From Cryptosporangium minutisporangium (GTDB taxonomy: Bacteria > Actinomycetota > Actinomycetes > Mycobacteriales > Cryptosporangiaceae): a stretch of DNA of 64,000 nucleotides. The stretch lies in NCBI RefSeq assembly GCF_039536245.1, contig NZ_BAAAYN010000023.1:316875-380874 (forward strand), written 5' to 3'. Shown piece by piece: positions 8,992 to 18,059 of this stretch (its first letter is position 1; every line of letters begins with the position of its first letter). The position numbers were made by a program, and so were the translations under genes. The notes beneath the pieces were generated by a model. It saw nothing but the letters and a program-made list of their open reading frames with translations. It did not search any database and was not told the DNA's origin.

Positions 8992-10446
8992 TCAGCGGCT
9001 GTTGCCCGGACGGTAGACGCTGAGTTCGCCGTGGGCCGACAGCACCCCGGCCAGGTCACCCGGTTCGTGCCGTAGAGCGCTGTCCAGGAAGACGAGCGTG
9101 GCTGCGGCGACGACGCGCGGGCTCTCGGTGCGGCCCAGCGAGCCGACGATCGAGGGCACCGGCGGCAGGTACAGCGGGCCGTCGGAGAAGGTGAGGTGCG
9201 CGGCGCCGGGGATGGTGAGCCGGTAGCTCGTCGCGGTGCTGGACCGGAGGGCCTTGGTGAGGCGGGGTAGGTACCGCGGGTCGGTTCCGGCGGTGATGGC
9301 CTGGGTGAGCGCGAGCGTCGGCTGCTGGAGAGAGGGGGAGGTAAGGCCGTGGGGGTAGCCGTCCAGATCGATGACGGCGTCGAACCGGCCGTCCTGCCGG
9401 GCTGCCTGCAGAGCCGCGGCACCACCCATGGAGTGGCCGGTGACCGCGACCCGGGAGGTGTCCAGGCGTCCGGTCAGCGGGCCCTTGATCTCGCCTCGGC
9501 CGAGATGGTCCAGCTGGGTGAGGACGAAGCTGAGGTCAGCCGCCCGAATCACCGTCCAGCCAACCGCCAACTTGTCGTCCTCGTTCCGGTCTCCGGTGGA
9601 GACGGTCCTCGTGCGGATCGTCCGGCCGTCGGCGAGGACGACGGCGGCGGAGTCGTACGGGTGGTCGAGTGCGGCGACCACATAGCCATGGCTGGCCAGC
9701 TCCTCCGCCCATGCGGTGTTTTGGGTACGCACTCCGCCCGACCCGGGAGAGAACAGCACGACCGGAAACCGTCCGCCCCCACCGGCGACCGGGGCGTCGA
9801 CGACCGACCGGGTGTGGGCACGCGGGACGCCGTCGACCAGGAAGCCCGGCAAGCCGACCTGGCGGGCGAGGGCCTCGGAGACGGTGCGCGCTTCGTGCTC
9901 CGTGCGCCCGAGGTACCGGGCCCGCGGCGCGTTCGTGGGGCCTTCCTGCGCGGGATACCAGAGCTGGACGACGACCGTGCGCCGGTCGTGCGGAACGGCG
10001 GTGAAGCTCTCCGGGCGGTGGGGGTCGGTCCACTGCACCACGTGGGTGCCGACCGCGAACTGGCCCGACGGCTCGGGGAACTCGGGTACCGGAAAGGCCC
10101 AGGCGGCCGCCGGACTCGTCGCGATCAGGCCGAGGCAGGCCATCGATCCCGGCAACGCCAGCCACCAGCGGGCCCGCCGTACGGGCCGGCCGGTACGGCG
10201 TCGTAGCAGCGGAGAGACGGTGAACGGCAACGCGACGGCGGCGCCTGCCAGTACCGGCAGCATCTGCCAGCGAATCCCCACCACACTCAGCGCGCTCGCA
10301 GACAGTACGAAGATCGTCCCCGCCGCGATCGTGACGCGTGCGCGCGCAGCGGGCGGAAACCAACGCGCCACCACCAGCAGAACGCCACCCAGCAGGACAA
10401 GGAATTCCAGCGGAGACAGGTACAGGCCCGGGATGGTCTCGGTCAC
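8992..10446 (-). CDS. Membrane-anchored PAF-acetylhydrolase/dienelactone-hydrolase-like enzyme
   Basis: About 484 residues from the chosen GTG at 10446, which reads VTETIPGLYL. A GGAGG motif lies about ten bases upstream, which is why this start is preferred over the ATG at 10482. The first 130 residues carry four to five membrane helices. The rest is an alpha/beta hydrolase: VVVQLWYPAQEG, PVVLFSPGSGG, GYVVAALDHPYDS, the nucleophile elbow GHSMGG, an Asp in VIDLDGYPHG and a His in GAAHLTFSD. This pattern matches the platelet-activating-factor acetylhydrolase group, which cleaves short or oxidised acyl esters. The real substrate is unknown. It is followed downstream only by the converging end of unrelated signalling genes. 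Confidence 0.82.
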   Translation of the reverse strand: MTETIPGLYLSPLEFLVLLGGVLLVVARWFPPAARARVTIAAGTIFVLSASALSVVGIRWQMLPVLAGAAVALPFTVSPLLRRRTGRPVRRARWWLALPGSMACLGLIATSPAAAWAFPVPEFPEPSGQFAVGTHVVQWTDPHRPESFTAVPHDRRTVVVQLWYPAQEGPTNAPRARYLGRTEHEARTVSEALARQVGLPGFLVDGVPRAHTRSVVDAPVAGGGGRFPVVLFSPGSGGVRTQNTAWAEELASHGYVVAALDHPYDSAAVVLADGRTIRTRTVSTGDRNEDDKLAVGWTVIRAADLSFVLTQLDHLGRGEIKGPLTGRLDTSRVAVTGHSMGGAAALQAARQDGRFDAVIDLDGYPHGLTSPSLQQPTLALTQAITAGTDPRYLPRLTKALRSSTATSYRLTIPGAAHLTFSDGPLYLPPVPSIVGSLGRTESPRVVAAATLVFLDSALRHEPGDLAGVLSAHGELSVYRPGNSR

Positions 10447-10532
10447 CCGGCAATCCTCCGGGCGGGGCATGCCCCGCCACATCTGTCCCCGGTCTCGATC
10501 GCATGCGACCGGAGACGTAGTCCGCGTGCGAC

Positions 10533-11873
10533 CTACGCGGCCACCGTGGAGATCGCCGGTGCACGGAGGGTCCGGATCGCCGTACCGAGGCTGGTGGCCA
10601 GCGTCGCGACCGCCGCGATGGCCACGATGCCGAGCCAGATCCCCGGGCCCACGTCCGGACGCAGGGCATCCGTACGGACGAGCGTGAAGGAGAGGATTCC
10701 GGCGACGCCCGCCGTCGTCCCGAACAGGACACCGGCGAGTGACAGCACGGCCGCCTCACCACCGACCATGCGGAGCACCTGCCCCGGTGTCGCGCCGGCC
10801 AGCCGCTGCTGTCCGAACTCCTGCCGCCGATACGAGGTGGCTGCGTACAGCGCGTTGACGAGCATGAGGCAGGAGAACGCCGCGATGATGCCGACGACCA
10901 CCACGTTGAGCGTCTCCAGGTTTTTGTCTTCGACCGACTTGGTCACGCCGGAGGACTCGATCGCGTCGCTCTCGACGGCCTGCAGGTAGAGGGTGGCGGT
11001 CGCCATTCCGACGAAGACGACCAGCGGCATGAGGATGCCGGCGAGTTCGTCGGCACGTCGGCGCAGGTTGAGCACGGCGAGGTGGCCACCGGCTCCGAGC
11101 ACCCGACGGAGGGGACGCTCCGCCACCGCGAGCAGTGCGCGCAGCAGCAGGGGCGAGAAGACCGCGAGGCCGATCGACAACAGGATGGCGCCGTAGGCGG
11201 GCGCGGCCATCAACGCGGTGTCGGTCGCCTGCATCGCAAAGGTCGCGCTGACCGCACCAGCACCGGCGAGCAGTGCGACCACGCCCGCCACCTGCCGGAG
11301 CCGCCCGCGGGAGGACCGCGTGCCCGCGGCGGACCACAATCCTCGGCGCACGGCCAGGAACGCGGCGCCCACCGACGCGATCACGGTGATGGCGAAACCG
11401 GCGCCCAGCCCGATCGGTCCGAACACGTAGGGCGTCGATTCCGCGACCTGGCCGCTGGCGTGGAAGCGATCCACCAGGGACCGGCCGGCCAGCATCGCCG
11501 GCCACACCGAGAGCAGGGCACCAGCAACGGCGACGATCGCGGCTTCGCCGACGATCATCCGGCTGATCTGCCCCGGCGTGGCGCCGGTGGAGCGAAGCAG
11601 CTCCATCTCGCTGCCGCGTTGGCGGACGTTCACCGTCAAGGTCGACGCGACGGCGAAGAGGACCAACAGCGTGCCGTAACCGCCGACGACACCTCCGGTG
11701 AGGCTGAGCGACTCGGCGCTGGCCGGGTCGACGCCCGCCCCGGCGGCCGTGTCGTGCAGCGAATTGAACGTCATGACGATGACGCTGCCGAGGAAGGCGG
11801 CCAGCAGCGTGGCGACGAGGCGCCCCGGCCGCTGCTGGATCGATCGGATCGCGAGTCGGAACATCTGTCTCAC
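10533..11873 (-). CDS. FtsX/MacB-type ABC transporter permease
   Basis: 446 residues with about eight membrane helices in two FtsX-like halves. Each half repeats the pattern RQRGSEMELLRSTGATPGQI / YRRQEFGQQRLAGATPGQVLRM, typical of actinobacterial duplicated FtsX permeases. It pairs with the ATPase just upstream; the ATG at 11873 overlaps that gene's stop by four bases, so the two are coupled. Such pairs export peptides or antibiotics, or act as mechanotransmitters. The large extracellular loop of MacB is missing, which is normal for this actinobacterial subgroup. An alternative start three codons in (MFRLAIRS) is possible. The divergent TetR regulator probably controls the pair. Confidence 0.9.
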   Translation of the reverse strand: MRQMFRLAIRSIQQRPGRLVATLLAAFLGSVIVMTFNSLHDTAAGAGVDPASAESLSLTGGVVGGYGTLLVLFAVASTLTVNVRQRGSEMELLRSTGATPGQISRMIVGEAAIVAVAGALLSVWPAMLAGRSLVDRFHASGQVAESTPYVFGPIGLGAGFAITVIASVGAAFLAVRRGLWSAAGTRSSRGRLRQVAGVVALLAGAGAVSATFAMQATDTALMAAPAYGAILLSIGLAVFSPLLLRALLAVAERPLRRVLGAGGHLAVLNLRRRADELAGILMPLVVFVGMATATLYLQAVESDAIESSGVTKSVEDKNLETLNVVVVGIIAAFSCLMLVNALYAATSYRRQEFGQQRLAGATPGQVLRMVGGEAAVLSLAGVLFGTTAGVAGILSFTLVRTDALRPDVGPGIWLGIVAIAAVATLATSLGTAIRTLRAPAISTVAA

Positions 11874-12619
11874 ACCCCCACGGACACGGTGTCGGCGAGG
11901 TGCGCCAGCCGCTCGGCGACTGCGTCTGCCGTCGGCGCCCGAAATTCGCCGGCCAGCCGACCGTCGGCGAGGAACACCACGGAGTCGGCGAACGACGCAG
12001 CGACCGGATCGTGCGTCACCATCACCACGGTGCGTCCGTGCTCGTCGACCGCCCGCCGCAGCAGGCGCAGAACATCGCGAGCACTGCGGGTGTCCAGGGC
12101 GCCCGTTGGTTCGTCCGCGAAGACGACCGGCGGTTCGGTGACCAGCGCCCGCGCGATGGCGACACGCTGACGCTGTCCGCCGGAGAGCTGGTCGGGCCGG
12201 TGGTCGAGACGGTCGCCGAGGCCGACCTGGGTGAGGATCTGGCGAGCCCGGGCCTTATCGACCCGCCGGCCGGCGAGAGTCAGCGGCAGGGTCGTGTTCT
12301 CCACCACGGTCAGCGTCGGCAGCAGGTTGTACTGCTGGAACACGAAGCCGATTCGTTCCCGACGAAATTTCGTCAGCTTTGCTTCGCTGCCGACCGCCAT
12401 CGGCGCGCCGTCGATCTCGATCAACCCGGAGTCCGGGCGGTCGAGTCCGGCGGCGCACTGCAGCAGCGTCGACTTGCCGGAGCCGGATGGCCCCATGACA
12501 GCGGTGAAGGAGCCGGCCAGCAGGCTCAACGAGATGCCGTCCAGCGCACGCAGCGCGTTCTCGGCGTCCCCGTAGGTCTTGCTGACGTCCACCAGCCGTA
12601 AAGCGGTTCCTGCGGTCAT
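11870..12619 (-). CDS. ABC transporter ATP-binding protein (LolD/MacB type)
   Basis: 249 residues, a single ATPase domain. Walker A is GPSGSGKST (43-51), the Q-loop is in FVFQQYNLLPT, the signature is LSGGQRQRVAIARAL, Walker B is VVFADEPTGALD, and the H-loop is in VTHDP. The NLLPTLTVVEN and GLGDRLDHRPDQLSGGQ text is characteristic of the LolD/MacB/YknY class that drives FtsX-type permeases. It is the first gene of a two-gene operon with the permease. The ATG at 12619 lies about 100 bases from the divergent TetR gene, and the palindromic region between them is the likely operator. Confidence 0.94.
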   Translation of the reverse strand: MTAGTALRLVDVSKTYGDAENALRALDGISLSLLAGSFTAVMGPSGSGKSTLLQCAAGLDRPDSGLIEIDGAPMAVGSEAKLTKFRRERIGFVFQQYNLLPTLTVVENTTLPLTLAGRRVDKARARQILTQVGLGDRLDHRPDQLSGGQRQRVAIARALVTEPPVVFADEPTGALDTRSARDVLRLLRRAVDEHGRTVVMVTHDPVAASFADSVVFLADGRLAGEFRAPTADAVAERLAHLADTVSVGV

Positions 12620-12631
12620 GAACCCATCCTC

Positions 12632-12665
12632 CGAATCAGGATTCGCCGAATCTTCATTCGGCGAA
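12632..12665. promoter_or_regulatory. Overlapping palindromes, probable TetR operator
   Basis: A perfect inverted repeat TTCGCCGAAT-CTTC-ATTCGGCGAA occupies 12642-12665, and a smaller one CGAATC-AG-GATTCG occupies 12632-12645, sharing part of it. Both lie between the divergently transcribed ABC operon (start 12619) and the TetR gene (start 12717). The size and place fit a TetR-family operator that represses both directions. Confidence 0.75.
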
Positions 12666-12716
12666 CTGGGGTTCAGTATGCTGACACCGTCGGAGCGTCG
12701 TCAAGGGAGCGTCGAG

Positions 12717-13322
12717 ATGAGTGTTCGTAAGGCCAAGGCGGCCGAGACCCGGGCCGCCCTGCTGAATGCGGCCCGCACCGTGTTCGTCGAGCGCGGGTAC
12801 CTCAACACGAAGATCGTCGACATCACCTCGGCTGCGGGGCGGGCCACCGGTGTGTTCTACGACCACTTCGCGGACAAGGAAGAGCTGCTCCAGGCGCTGC
12901 TGATGGAGATGCACGGCCAGGCGCGCGAGCGACTGGCGGGCGGGACGCATCCGCGCGAACACGACCTGACCGACCCGGACGTGCTCCGCGAGCACGTCGC
13001 GGCGACCTGGCAGGTGATGCGCGCGAACCTTCCGGTGGTCGTCGCGCTGTTCGAGTCGACGGTGGCGGCCGGGCCGAAGTCGGACGCGATGTGGCGCCGG
13101 CTCACCCAGGACACCGACATGCTCCGCGACCACCTGGAGTACGGCCGCGAGCTCGGTCGCACGCTGCCCGGCGACCCCACGCTCGTCGCCGCGGCGATGG
13201 GTGGAATGCTCTCGATGCTCGCCTACGCGACGCTGTCCTCCGGCGCCCTCGAGGCGTCCGACGACGAGATCATCGGCACCGTTACCGCACTGCTGCTCAA
13301 CGGATTGGCCGGTCCGAAGTGA
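12717..13322 (+). CDS. TetR-family repressor of the adjacent ABC transporter
   Basis: 201 residues from ATG 12717 (MSVRKAKAAETRAAL), which has AGGGAG about nine bases upstream. The frame is open further upstream to 12579, but that stretch covers the promoter region and adds no TetR sequence. The N-terminal helix-turn-helix is clear: LLNAARTVFVERGYLNTKIV, then ITSAAGRATGVFYDHFADKEEL. The C-terminal ligand domain is typical in length and not assignable to a ligand. It faces the ABC pair across palindromes and by analogy represses it until the transported compound binds. Confidence 0.92.
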   Translation: MSVRKAKAAETRAALLNAARTVFVERGYLNTKIVDITSAAGRATGVFYDHFADKEELLQALLMEMHGQARERLAGGTHPREHDLTDPDVLREHVAATWQVMRANLPVVVALFESTVAAGPKSDAMWRRLTQDTDMLRDHLEYGRELGRTLPGDPTLVAAAMGGMLSMLAYATLSSGALEASDDEIIGTVTALLLNGLAGPK

Positions 13323-13323
13323 G

Positions 13324-13953
13324 TCAGTAGATGGCGCTGAAGGCGTACCAGCCGTCGCCGAGAGATCGATAGTGAACCGGACCCCCGACCACTCCACCAG
13401 GGAAGTCGTCTGGCCGACCCTGCTCCGGTAGGGCCTGCCGCGCCCGAACGAAACCCGCGAAGCCATCCGGCTCGCCATGGACTTCGAAAAAGAAGACGTT
13501 GCCCGCATGTCGGCAGATGAGGGTCACCCGATAGGCGCCGACCAGTCGGGGGTCATGCGGCGCTTCGAGGTCAGGGCAGGACGGTTCCGCGTCACCCAGC
13601 GCCCGCTCGAACGCGGACTGGCTCACTCCCCAGCGAACGCTCAGCGGCAGACCGGCACAGAGGGCCACGAGCGCGATCACGGGTGTCAGCGCGGCGATCG
13701 CGAACCAGGGCGCACGGCCACCCGGTCTCGCCCTCGCCCCGGCCACCACGCCAGCGACCACAGTGGTCACAACCGCGCAGCCGCATCCAATGAGCCACAG
13801 CACCGCAGTGCCAGGTAACGACGCGATCCACGCGGCGAGGAGCAGCGTGGCGGTAGCGAAGAGGCACAGAAAGACGAGCGGTCGCCGAGTTGAGCCGGCG
13901 TCGCGCTCCTGGGAGCGCGCCTTCGTGGACATGGCGCCAGTATTCCGGGTCAT
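13324..13953 (-). CDS. Small membrane protein with a C-terminal extracytoplasmic domain, unknown
   Basis: About 209 residues from ATG 13953; starts at 13983 and 13932 are also possible and none has a strong ribosome site. Three hydrophobic segments fill the first half (LVFLCLFATATLLLAAWIA, then VLWLIGCGCAVVTTVVAG, then FAIAALTPVIALVALCAG). The C-terminal 90 residues are soluble, with two Cys (EPSCPDLEAP and LICRHAG) that could form a disulfide outside the cell. It ends one base beyond the converging TetR gene's stop. I recognise no family. The protein-like composition and conserved-looking C-terminal fold favour a real gene. Confidence 0.65.
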   Translation of the reverse strand: MTRNTGAMSTKARSQERDAGSTRRPLVFLCLFATATLLLAAWIASLPGTAVLWLIGCGCAVVTTVVAGVVAGARARPGGRAPWFAIAALTPVIALVALCAGLPLSVRWGVSQSAFERALGDAEPSCPDLEAPHDPRLVGAYRVTLICRHAGNVFFFEVHGEPDGFAGFVRARQALPEQGRPDDFPGGVVGGPVHYRSLGDGWYAFSAIY

Positions 13954-14103
13954 CACAATCCCGGCGCGCGCGTAGCCAAGCAATCGCTTGGTCGCCTATG
14001 ATTCGGCGCGCTCGCTCCTTCGCTCGGCAGAGTTCCTCCGGTTCACCGCGCCGTCCCGAGCTCCAACGTCGACGACGACGTGGCCTCTCGCGAAAGGCTT
14101 GCC

Positions 14104-15876
14104 ATGCCACCCACGAGTCCCCGACCGACCCGCCGTCGCTTCCTGCAAGGTCTGGCCGCCGGAGCGGGAGCCGTCGCCGGTTCCCAGGTGTTCGGCGCCG
14201 TCGCCGCGACCACGGCCGCTGCCGCCGACACCCCGACGTACGACGTCGTGGTGGTCGGATCCGGCGCTGCCGGGATGACCGCGGCGCTCACGGCGGCCAA
14301 GCGCGGGATGACCGTACTCGTCGTCGAGAAGGCGGCGAAGTACGGTGGCTCGGCCGCACGATCGGGCGCCGGGATCTGGATCCCGAACAACCAGGTCATC
14401 CGCGCTGCCGGAGTGCCCGACACGCCGGCGAAGGCCGCCACCTACCTGGCGGCCGTCGTGGGTGCGGAGGTGCCCGCGGCACGGCAGGCGGCGTTCCTGG
14501 ACAACGGCCCGGCGATGATCTCGTTCGTCATGGCCAACAGTCCGCTGCGCTTCCGCTTCATGGCCGGCTACTCCGACTACTACCCGGAGCTTCCCGGCGG
14601 GATGCCCAACGGCCGGTCGATCGAGCCGGACCTGTTCGACGGGAAGCGCCTCGGTGCCGACCTCGCCGATCTGAACCCGGCCTACATTCCGGTGCCGACC
14701 GGCACGGTGGTGTTCAGCGCCGACTACAAATGGCTGAATCTGGCGCTGGTCAATCCGAAGGGCACCGCGGTCGCCGCCGAGACGGTGGCCCGCTGGGTGG
14801 CGGCCGCAGCGGCCGGGAAGACACCACTGACCATGGGCCAGGCGCTGGCCGGTGCCCTGCGTGCGGGACTGAAGACGGCTGGGGTGCCGGTCTGGCTGAG
14901 CAGCCCGATGGTGGACCTGAGGGTCGAGGGCGGACGGGTCACCGGTGTGCTGGTCACGCGGAACGGCGCGCCGACGGTGATTGCCGCCCGGCACGGCGTC
15001 ATCATCGGCTCCGGAGGGTTCGAGCACAACGGCGCCATGCGCGATCAGTACCAGCAGGAGCCGATCGGCACCGAGTGGACGGTCGGCGCGGCCAGCAACA
15101 CCGGGGACGGTATCCGGGCCGGGCAGCAGGTCGGAGCGGCGCTCGCCCTGATGGACGACTCCTGGTGGGGACCGGCGATTCCGCTGCCCGACGAGCCGTA
15201 CTTCTGTCTCGCCGAACGCACGCTCCCGGGCAGCATCATCGTGAACCAGGCCGGGAACCGCTTCGTCAACGAGGCCGCTCCCTACAGCGACGTCGTCCAC
15301 GTGATGTACGAGAAGCACGCTGCCGCTCCGGACATCCCGGCCTGGATGGTCATCGATCAGAACTACCGCAACCGCTACCTGTTCAAAGACATCGCACCGG
15401 CGCTGCCGTTCCCGGACGCCTGGTACGACAGCGGCGCCGTCGTCAGGTCCACCACGATCGCGGGCCTCGCGGCGAAGATGGGCGTCCCGGCCGCCACGTT
15501 GCAGAGCACCGTCACCCGGTTCAACGGGTTCGCAGCGTCCGGCAAGGACCTGGACTTCCAGCGCGGCGACAGTGCCTACGACCACTACTACACCGATCCG
15601 GCGGTGAAGCCGAACTCCTGCCTCGCGCCGCTGCGGCTCCCCCCGTACTACGCGTTCAAGATCGTCCCCGGCGACCTGGGCACCAAGGGCGGCATGGTGA
15701 CCGACGCCGACGCCCGGGTCCTGACCCCCGGCGGAGCCGTCATCCCGGGCCTCTACGCCGCCGGCAACGCCAGCGCGGCGGTGATGGGTCGCAGTTATGC
15801 GGGGGCCGGCTCCACGATCGGGCCCGCGATGACCTTCGGTTACGTCGCCGCCAACCACATCGCCGCCCACCGGTGA
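14104..15876 (+). CDS. Tat-exported FAD-dependent 3-ketosteroid-dehydrogenase-like oxidoreductase
   Basis: 590 residues from ATG 14104, chosen because AAAGG lies about eight bases upstream. It opens with a twin-arginine signal (TRRRFLQGLAAGAG, then an AAA-rich cleavage region). The mature part starts with a Rossmann FAD motif YDVVVVGSGAAGM and VVEKAAKYGGSAARSGAG. Its end, GLYAAGNASAAVMGRSYAGAG, then TIGPAMTFGYVAANH, closely follows 3-ketosteroid-delta1-dehydrogenases and related fumarate-reductase-type flavoproteins. The family inserts a double bond in the steroid A ring or reduces enones. Characterised KstD enzymes are mostly cytoplasmic, so Tat export is noteworthy. No other steroid-catabolic gene is near, so the substrate could be something else. 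It converges on the NRPS operon with a 30-base gap. Confidence 0.87.
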   Translation: MPPTSPRPTRRRFLQGLAAGAGAVAGSQVFGAVAATTAAAADTPTYDVVVVGSGAAGMTAALTAAKRGMTVLVVEKAAKYGGSAARSGAGIWIPNNQVIRAAGVPDTPAKAATYLAAVVGAEVPAARQAAFLDNGPAMISFVMANSPLRFRFMAGYSDYYPELPGGMPNGRSIEPDLFDGKRLGADLADLNPAYIPVPTGTVVFSADYKWLNLALVNPKGTAVAAETVARWVAAAAAGKTPLTMGQALAGALRAGLKTAGVPVWLSSPMVDLRVEGGRVTGVLVTRNGAPTVIAARHGVIIGSGGFEHNGAMRDQYQQEPIGTEWTVGAASNTGDGIRAGQQVGAALALMDDSWWGPAIPLPDEPYFCLAERTLPGSIIVNQAGNRFVNEAAPYSDVVHVMYEKHAAAPDIPAWMVIDQNYRNRYLFKDIAPALPFPDAWYDSGAVVRSTTIAGLAAKMGVPAATLQSTVTRFNGFAASGKDLDFQRGDSAYDHYYTDPAVKPNSCLAPLRLPPYYAFKIVPGDLGTKGGMVTDADARVLTPGGAVIPGLYAAGNASAAVMGRSYAGAGSTIGPAMTFGYVAANHIAAHR

Positions 15877-15906
15877 TCCGGACGGGGAGCCCTCCGCCAG
15901 AGGCGC

Positions 15907-17052
15907 TCACGACGACCGCGGCGTCGAGGCGGGAGCCAGCGTCGCGGGCGCCAGCAGGACCTCCCGGATCGCGCGCAGAAGCTCGACCGCCTGCGCGCCG
16001 TTCACCACCCGGTGGTCGTAGGCCACGCCGAGCTGCACGACGGTGTGCGCCACCGGTGCACCAGCCGCATCCAGCTGGACGACTCGCTCGTTGCCGCCGA
16101 GCGAGAGCGCGCAGACGGTGCCCGGCAGCACCATCGGGACGGCCACGCTGACGTCCTCGTCGGTGTGCAGCGCCAGCAGCACGCTCGCGCCGGTGAGGTC
16201 ACCGGCGCGGAACGTGCCACGCATCGCGGTGAGCCGGAACCGCATGAGCGTCTTGGCGATGTCGGCGAGCGGCGTCGCGGCGACGTCCCGGACGACCGGC
16301 ACGTGAAGGCCCTGTCCCACGTCGATCGTCACCCCGACGTCGATGCGCTCGGCGAGGCGTACCGCGTCGGGCTCGACGTACGCGCCGAAGCAGTACGGGA
16401 ATCGCTCGGCCACCGCTCCGAGCGACGCCACCACGAGCTCCGGCAGGCCGATGAGGCAGCGATGGACTCCGGTGAGCTCCTGCGCGTGCCGGAGGGCCGC
16501 GTCGACCGGGACCCGGATCGCGACGAAGCCGGTCGGGATCGACCGGTGCGACGCGCTGACCACGGCGGCGACGGCCCGCTGCACCGGGGACAACGGCTCG
16601 ACCCGGCCGGACTCCGCACCGGCCTCGGCCGGTGCCGAGTCCGGCGCCTCGGCCCGCGGGGCCAGCGCCTCGATGTCCGCGGTGCGGATCAAGGGCCGGT
16701 TGAGCGCTCGGACGGCGGCGAGGTCGATTCCGCGCTCGGCCATCAGGCGCCGCGCCGGTTCGGTGATGATCGGTCCCGCATCGCCGTCCGTGGCAGTCGC
16801 GGCACCGGCCGGATCGACCGACACGGGCAGCACCCGGCCGATCACCTGGCCCACCGCGCAGTCGGACCCCTCCCCGATCAGCTGGTGGAGCACCCCGTCG
16901 GCGTCACTGGCCAGGTCCTCGGCCGCCTTGGAGGTCTCGACGGTCGCGACCAGGTCCCCGGCACGCACCGCCGCACCCGCTGCGACCAGCCAGGAGACCA
17001 GCGTGTACGTCGTGTCGTTGGAGTTGAGCTTCGGAATCCTGACCTCGGTCAC
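15907..17052 (-). CDS. E2 acyltransferase of a 2-oxoacid-dehydrogenase-like complex
   Basis: 381 residues from GTG 17052, whose GTGA overlaps the stop of E1beta. The lipoyl domain occupies about 1-75 with the lipoylated Lys42 in VETSKAAED. A peripheral-subunit-binding domain follows at about 92-130 (ITEPARRLMAERGIDL). The catalytic domain spans about 150-380. Its active-site motif reads AYDHRVVNGA, keeping the His but with Asn where most E2 enzymes have Asp (DHRxxDG). E2 passes an acyl group from lipoate to CoA, or possibly here to a carrier protein. It is the last gene of the eight-gene NRPS operon. No E3 (lipoamide dehydrogenase) is in the window, so E3 would come from primary metabolism or not be needed. 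Confidence 0.88.
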   Translation of the reverse strand: MTEVRIPKLNSNDTTYTLVSWLVAAGAAVRAGDLVATVETSKAAEDLASDADGVLHQLIGEGSDCAVGQVIGRVLPVSVDPAGAATATDGDAGPIITEPARRLMAERGIDLAAVRALNRPLIRTADIEALAPRAEAPDSAPAEAGAESGRVEPLSPVQRAVAAVVSASHRSIPTGFVAIRVPVDAALRHAQELTGVHRCLIGLPELVVASLGAVAERFPYCFGAYVEPDAVRLAERIDVGVTIDVGQGLHVPVVRDVAATPLADIAKTLMRFRLTAMRGTFRAGDLTGASVLLALHTDEDVSVAVPMVLPGTVCALSLGGNERVVQLDAAGAPVAHTVVQLGVAYDHRVVNGAQAVELLRAIREVLLAPATLAPASTPRSS

Positions 17053-18059
17053 GAGCGTCCCTCCAGGACCGCCGTACTGATCGATTCGGCCTGCACGAGG
17101 ACCTCGCGCTCGAGGTGTGCGGCGCTGGGCACCACGCTGTCCGCCGCGCAGAGCACGCGCACCGGCCGGGACAGCCGGCCCCACAACGCGGTGTGCAGCC
17201 GGTGGGCGAGATCCGCCGCCCAGGTGCCGCCGGACGTCCCGTCCTCCACGACGACGACCTGCCCGGCCCGCGCGGCCGCCGGAAGGATCGGCTCGACGTC
17301 CATCGGGTCGAGCCGGGCGGGCACGTACAGCTCACAGCTGATCTCGTAGCGCACGAACAGTTCCCGCATCGCGGTCAGCGTGCGCTCGGCGACGCCGCCG
17401 GGAGTGATCAGCACGCAGTCCGGCGGTGCCTCCTCGATCCGCGCCACCGCGGTGCCCGGCCAGGAGCCGATCAGGTGGTAGGAGAACAGGTCGTCCGCGG
17501 TGCCCGGCGGTCGTCTCCATCCCGTGTACAGGACCTTGTCCTCGAACACCACGGACGGAACGCCGGAGGCCAGCGCACCGTCGAGCAGGTCGCCGTAGTC
17601 GTGGAACGGGCTGATCTCGTAGACGTCGAGATCCGGGACCCCGAGGAAGTGTTTCTGCAGGCTCTGGCTGTGGGTCGGGCCGTAGCCGCGGTGGCCACCG
17701 GTCGGGCACCGCACGAGGATCGGCATCGGTGCCCGCCGGCCGTACATGCTCACCGACTTCGCTGCGAAGTTGACGATCTGGTCGAAGGCGAGCGTCACGA
17801 AGTCGGCGAACATCATCTCGACGATGGCCCGGTTCCCGGCGAGGGCCAGACCGTTGGCGAGCCCGACCGTCCCGCCCTCGCTGATCGGTGTGCCGATGAC
17901 CTGGCGGGGAAAGCGCGTGGACAGGCCGCGGGTGATCTTGAAGGCGCCGCCGTAGGGATCGGTGATGTCCTGCCCCAGTACGTACAGCCGGTCATCAGCG
18001 GCGAGCGCCGCGCAGAGCGCGGCGTTGAGGTGGTCCGCTACGCGTTGGCGCGCTGCCAT
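17049..18059 (-). CDS. E1 beta subunit of a TPP-dependent 2-oxoacid-dehydrogenase-like complex
   Basis: 336 residues. It matches the transketolase-like beta subunit of pyruvate, acetoin and branched-chain 2-oxoacid dehydrogenases: YVLGQDITDPYGGAFKIT, TPISEGGTVGLANGLALAG, MMFADFVTLAFDQIVN, CPTGGHRGYGPTHSQSLQ and VVVVEDGTSGG. It forms the E1 heterotetramer with E1alpha, whose gene it overlaps by 22 bases, and is coupled to E2 by a GTGA overlap. In this NRPS operon it probably supplies an acyl or hydroxyacyl unit for the peptide, which is inference from context. The ATG at 18059 is the only good start. Confidence 0.9.
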   Translation of the reverse strand: MAARQRVADHLNAALCAALAADDRLYVLGQDITDPYGGAFKITRGLSTRFPRQVIGTPISEGGTVGLANGLALAGNRAIVEMMFADFVTLAFDQIVNFAAKSVSMYGRRAPMPILVRCPTGGHRGYGPTHSQSLQKHFLGVPDLDVYEISPFHDYGDLLDGALASGVPSVVFEDKVLYTGWRRPPGTADDLFSYHLIGSWPGTAVARIEEAPPDCVLITPGGVAERTLTAMRELFVRYEISCELYVPARLDPMDVEPILPAAARAGQVVVVEDGTSGGTWAADLAHRLHTALWGRLSRPVRVLCAADSVVPSAAHLEREVLVQAESISTAVLEGRS

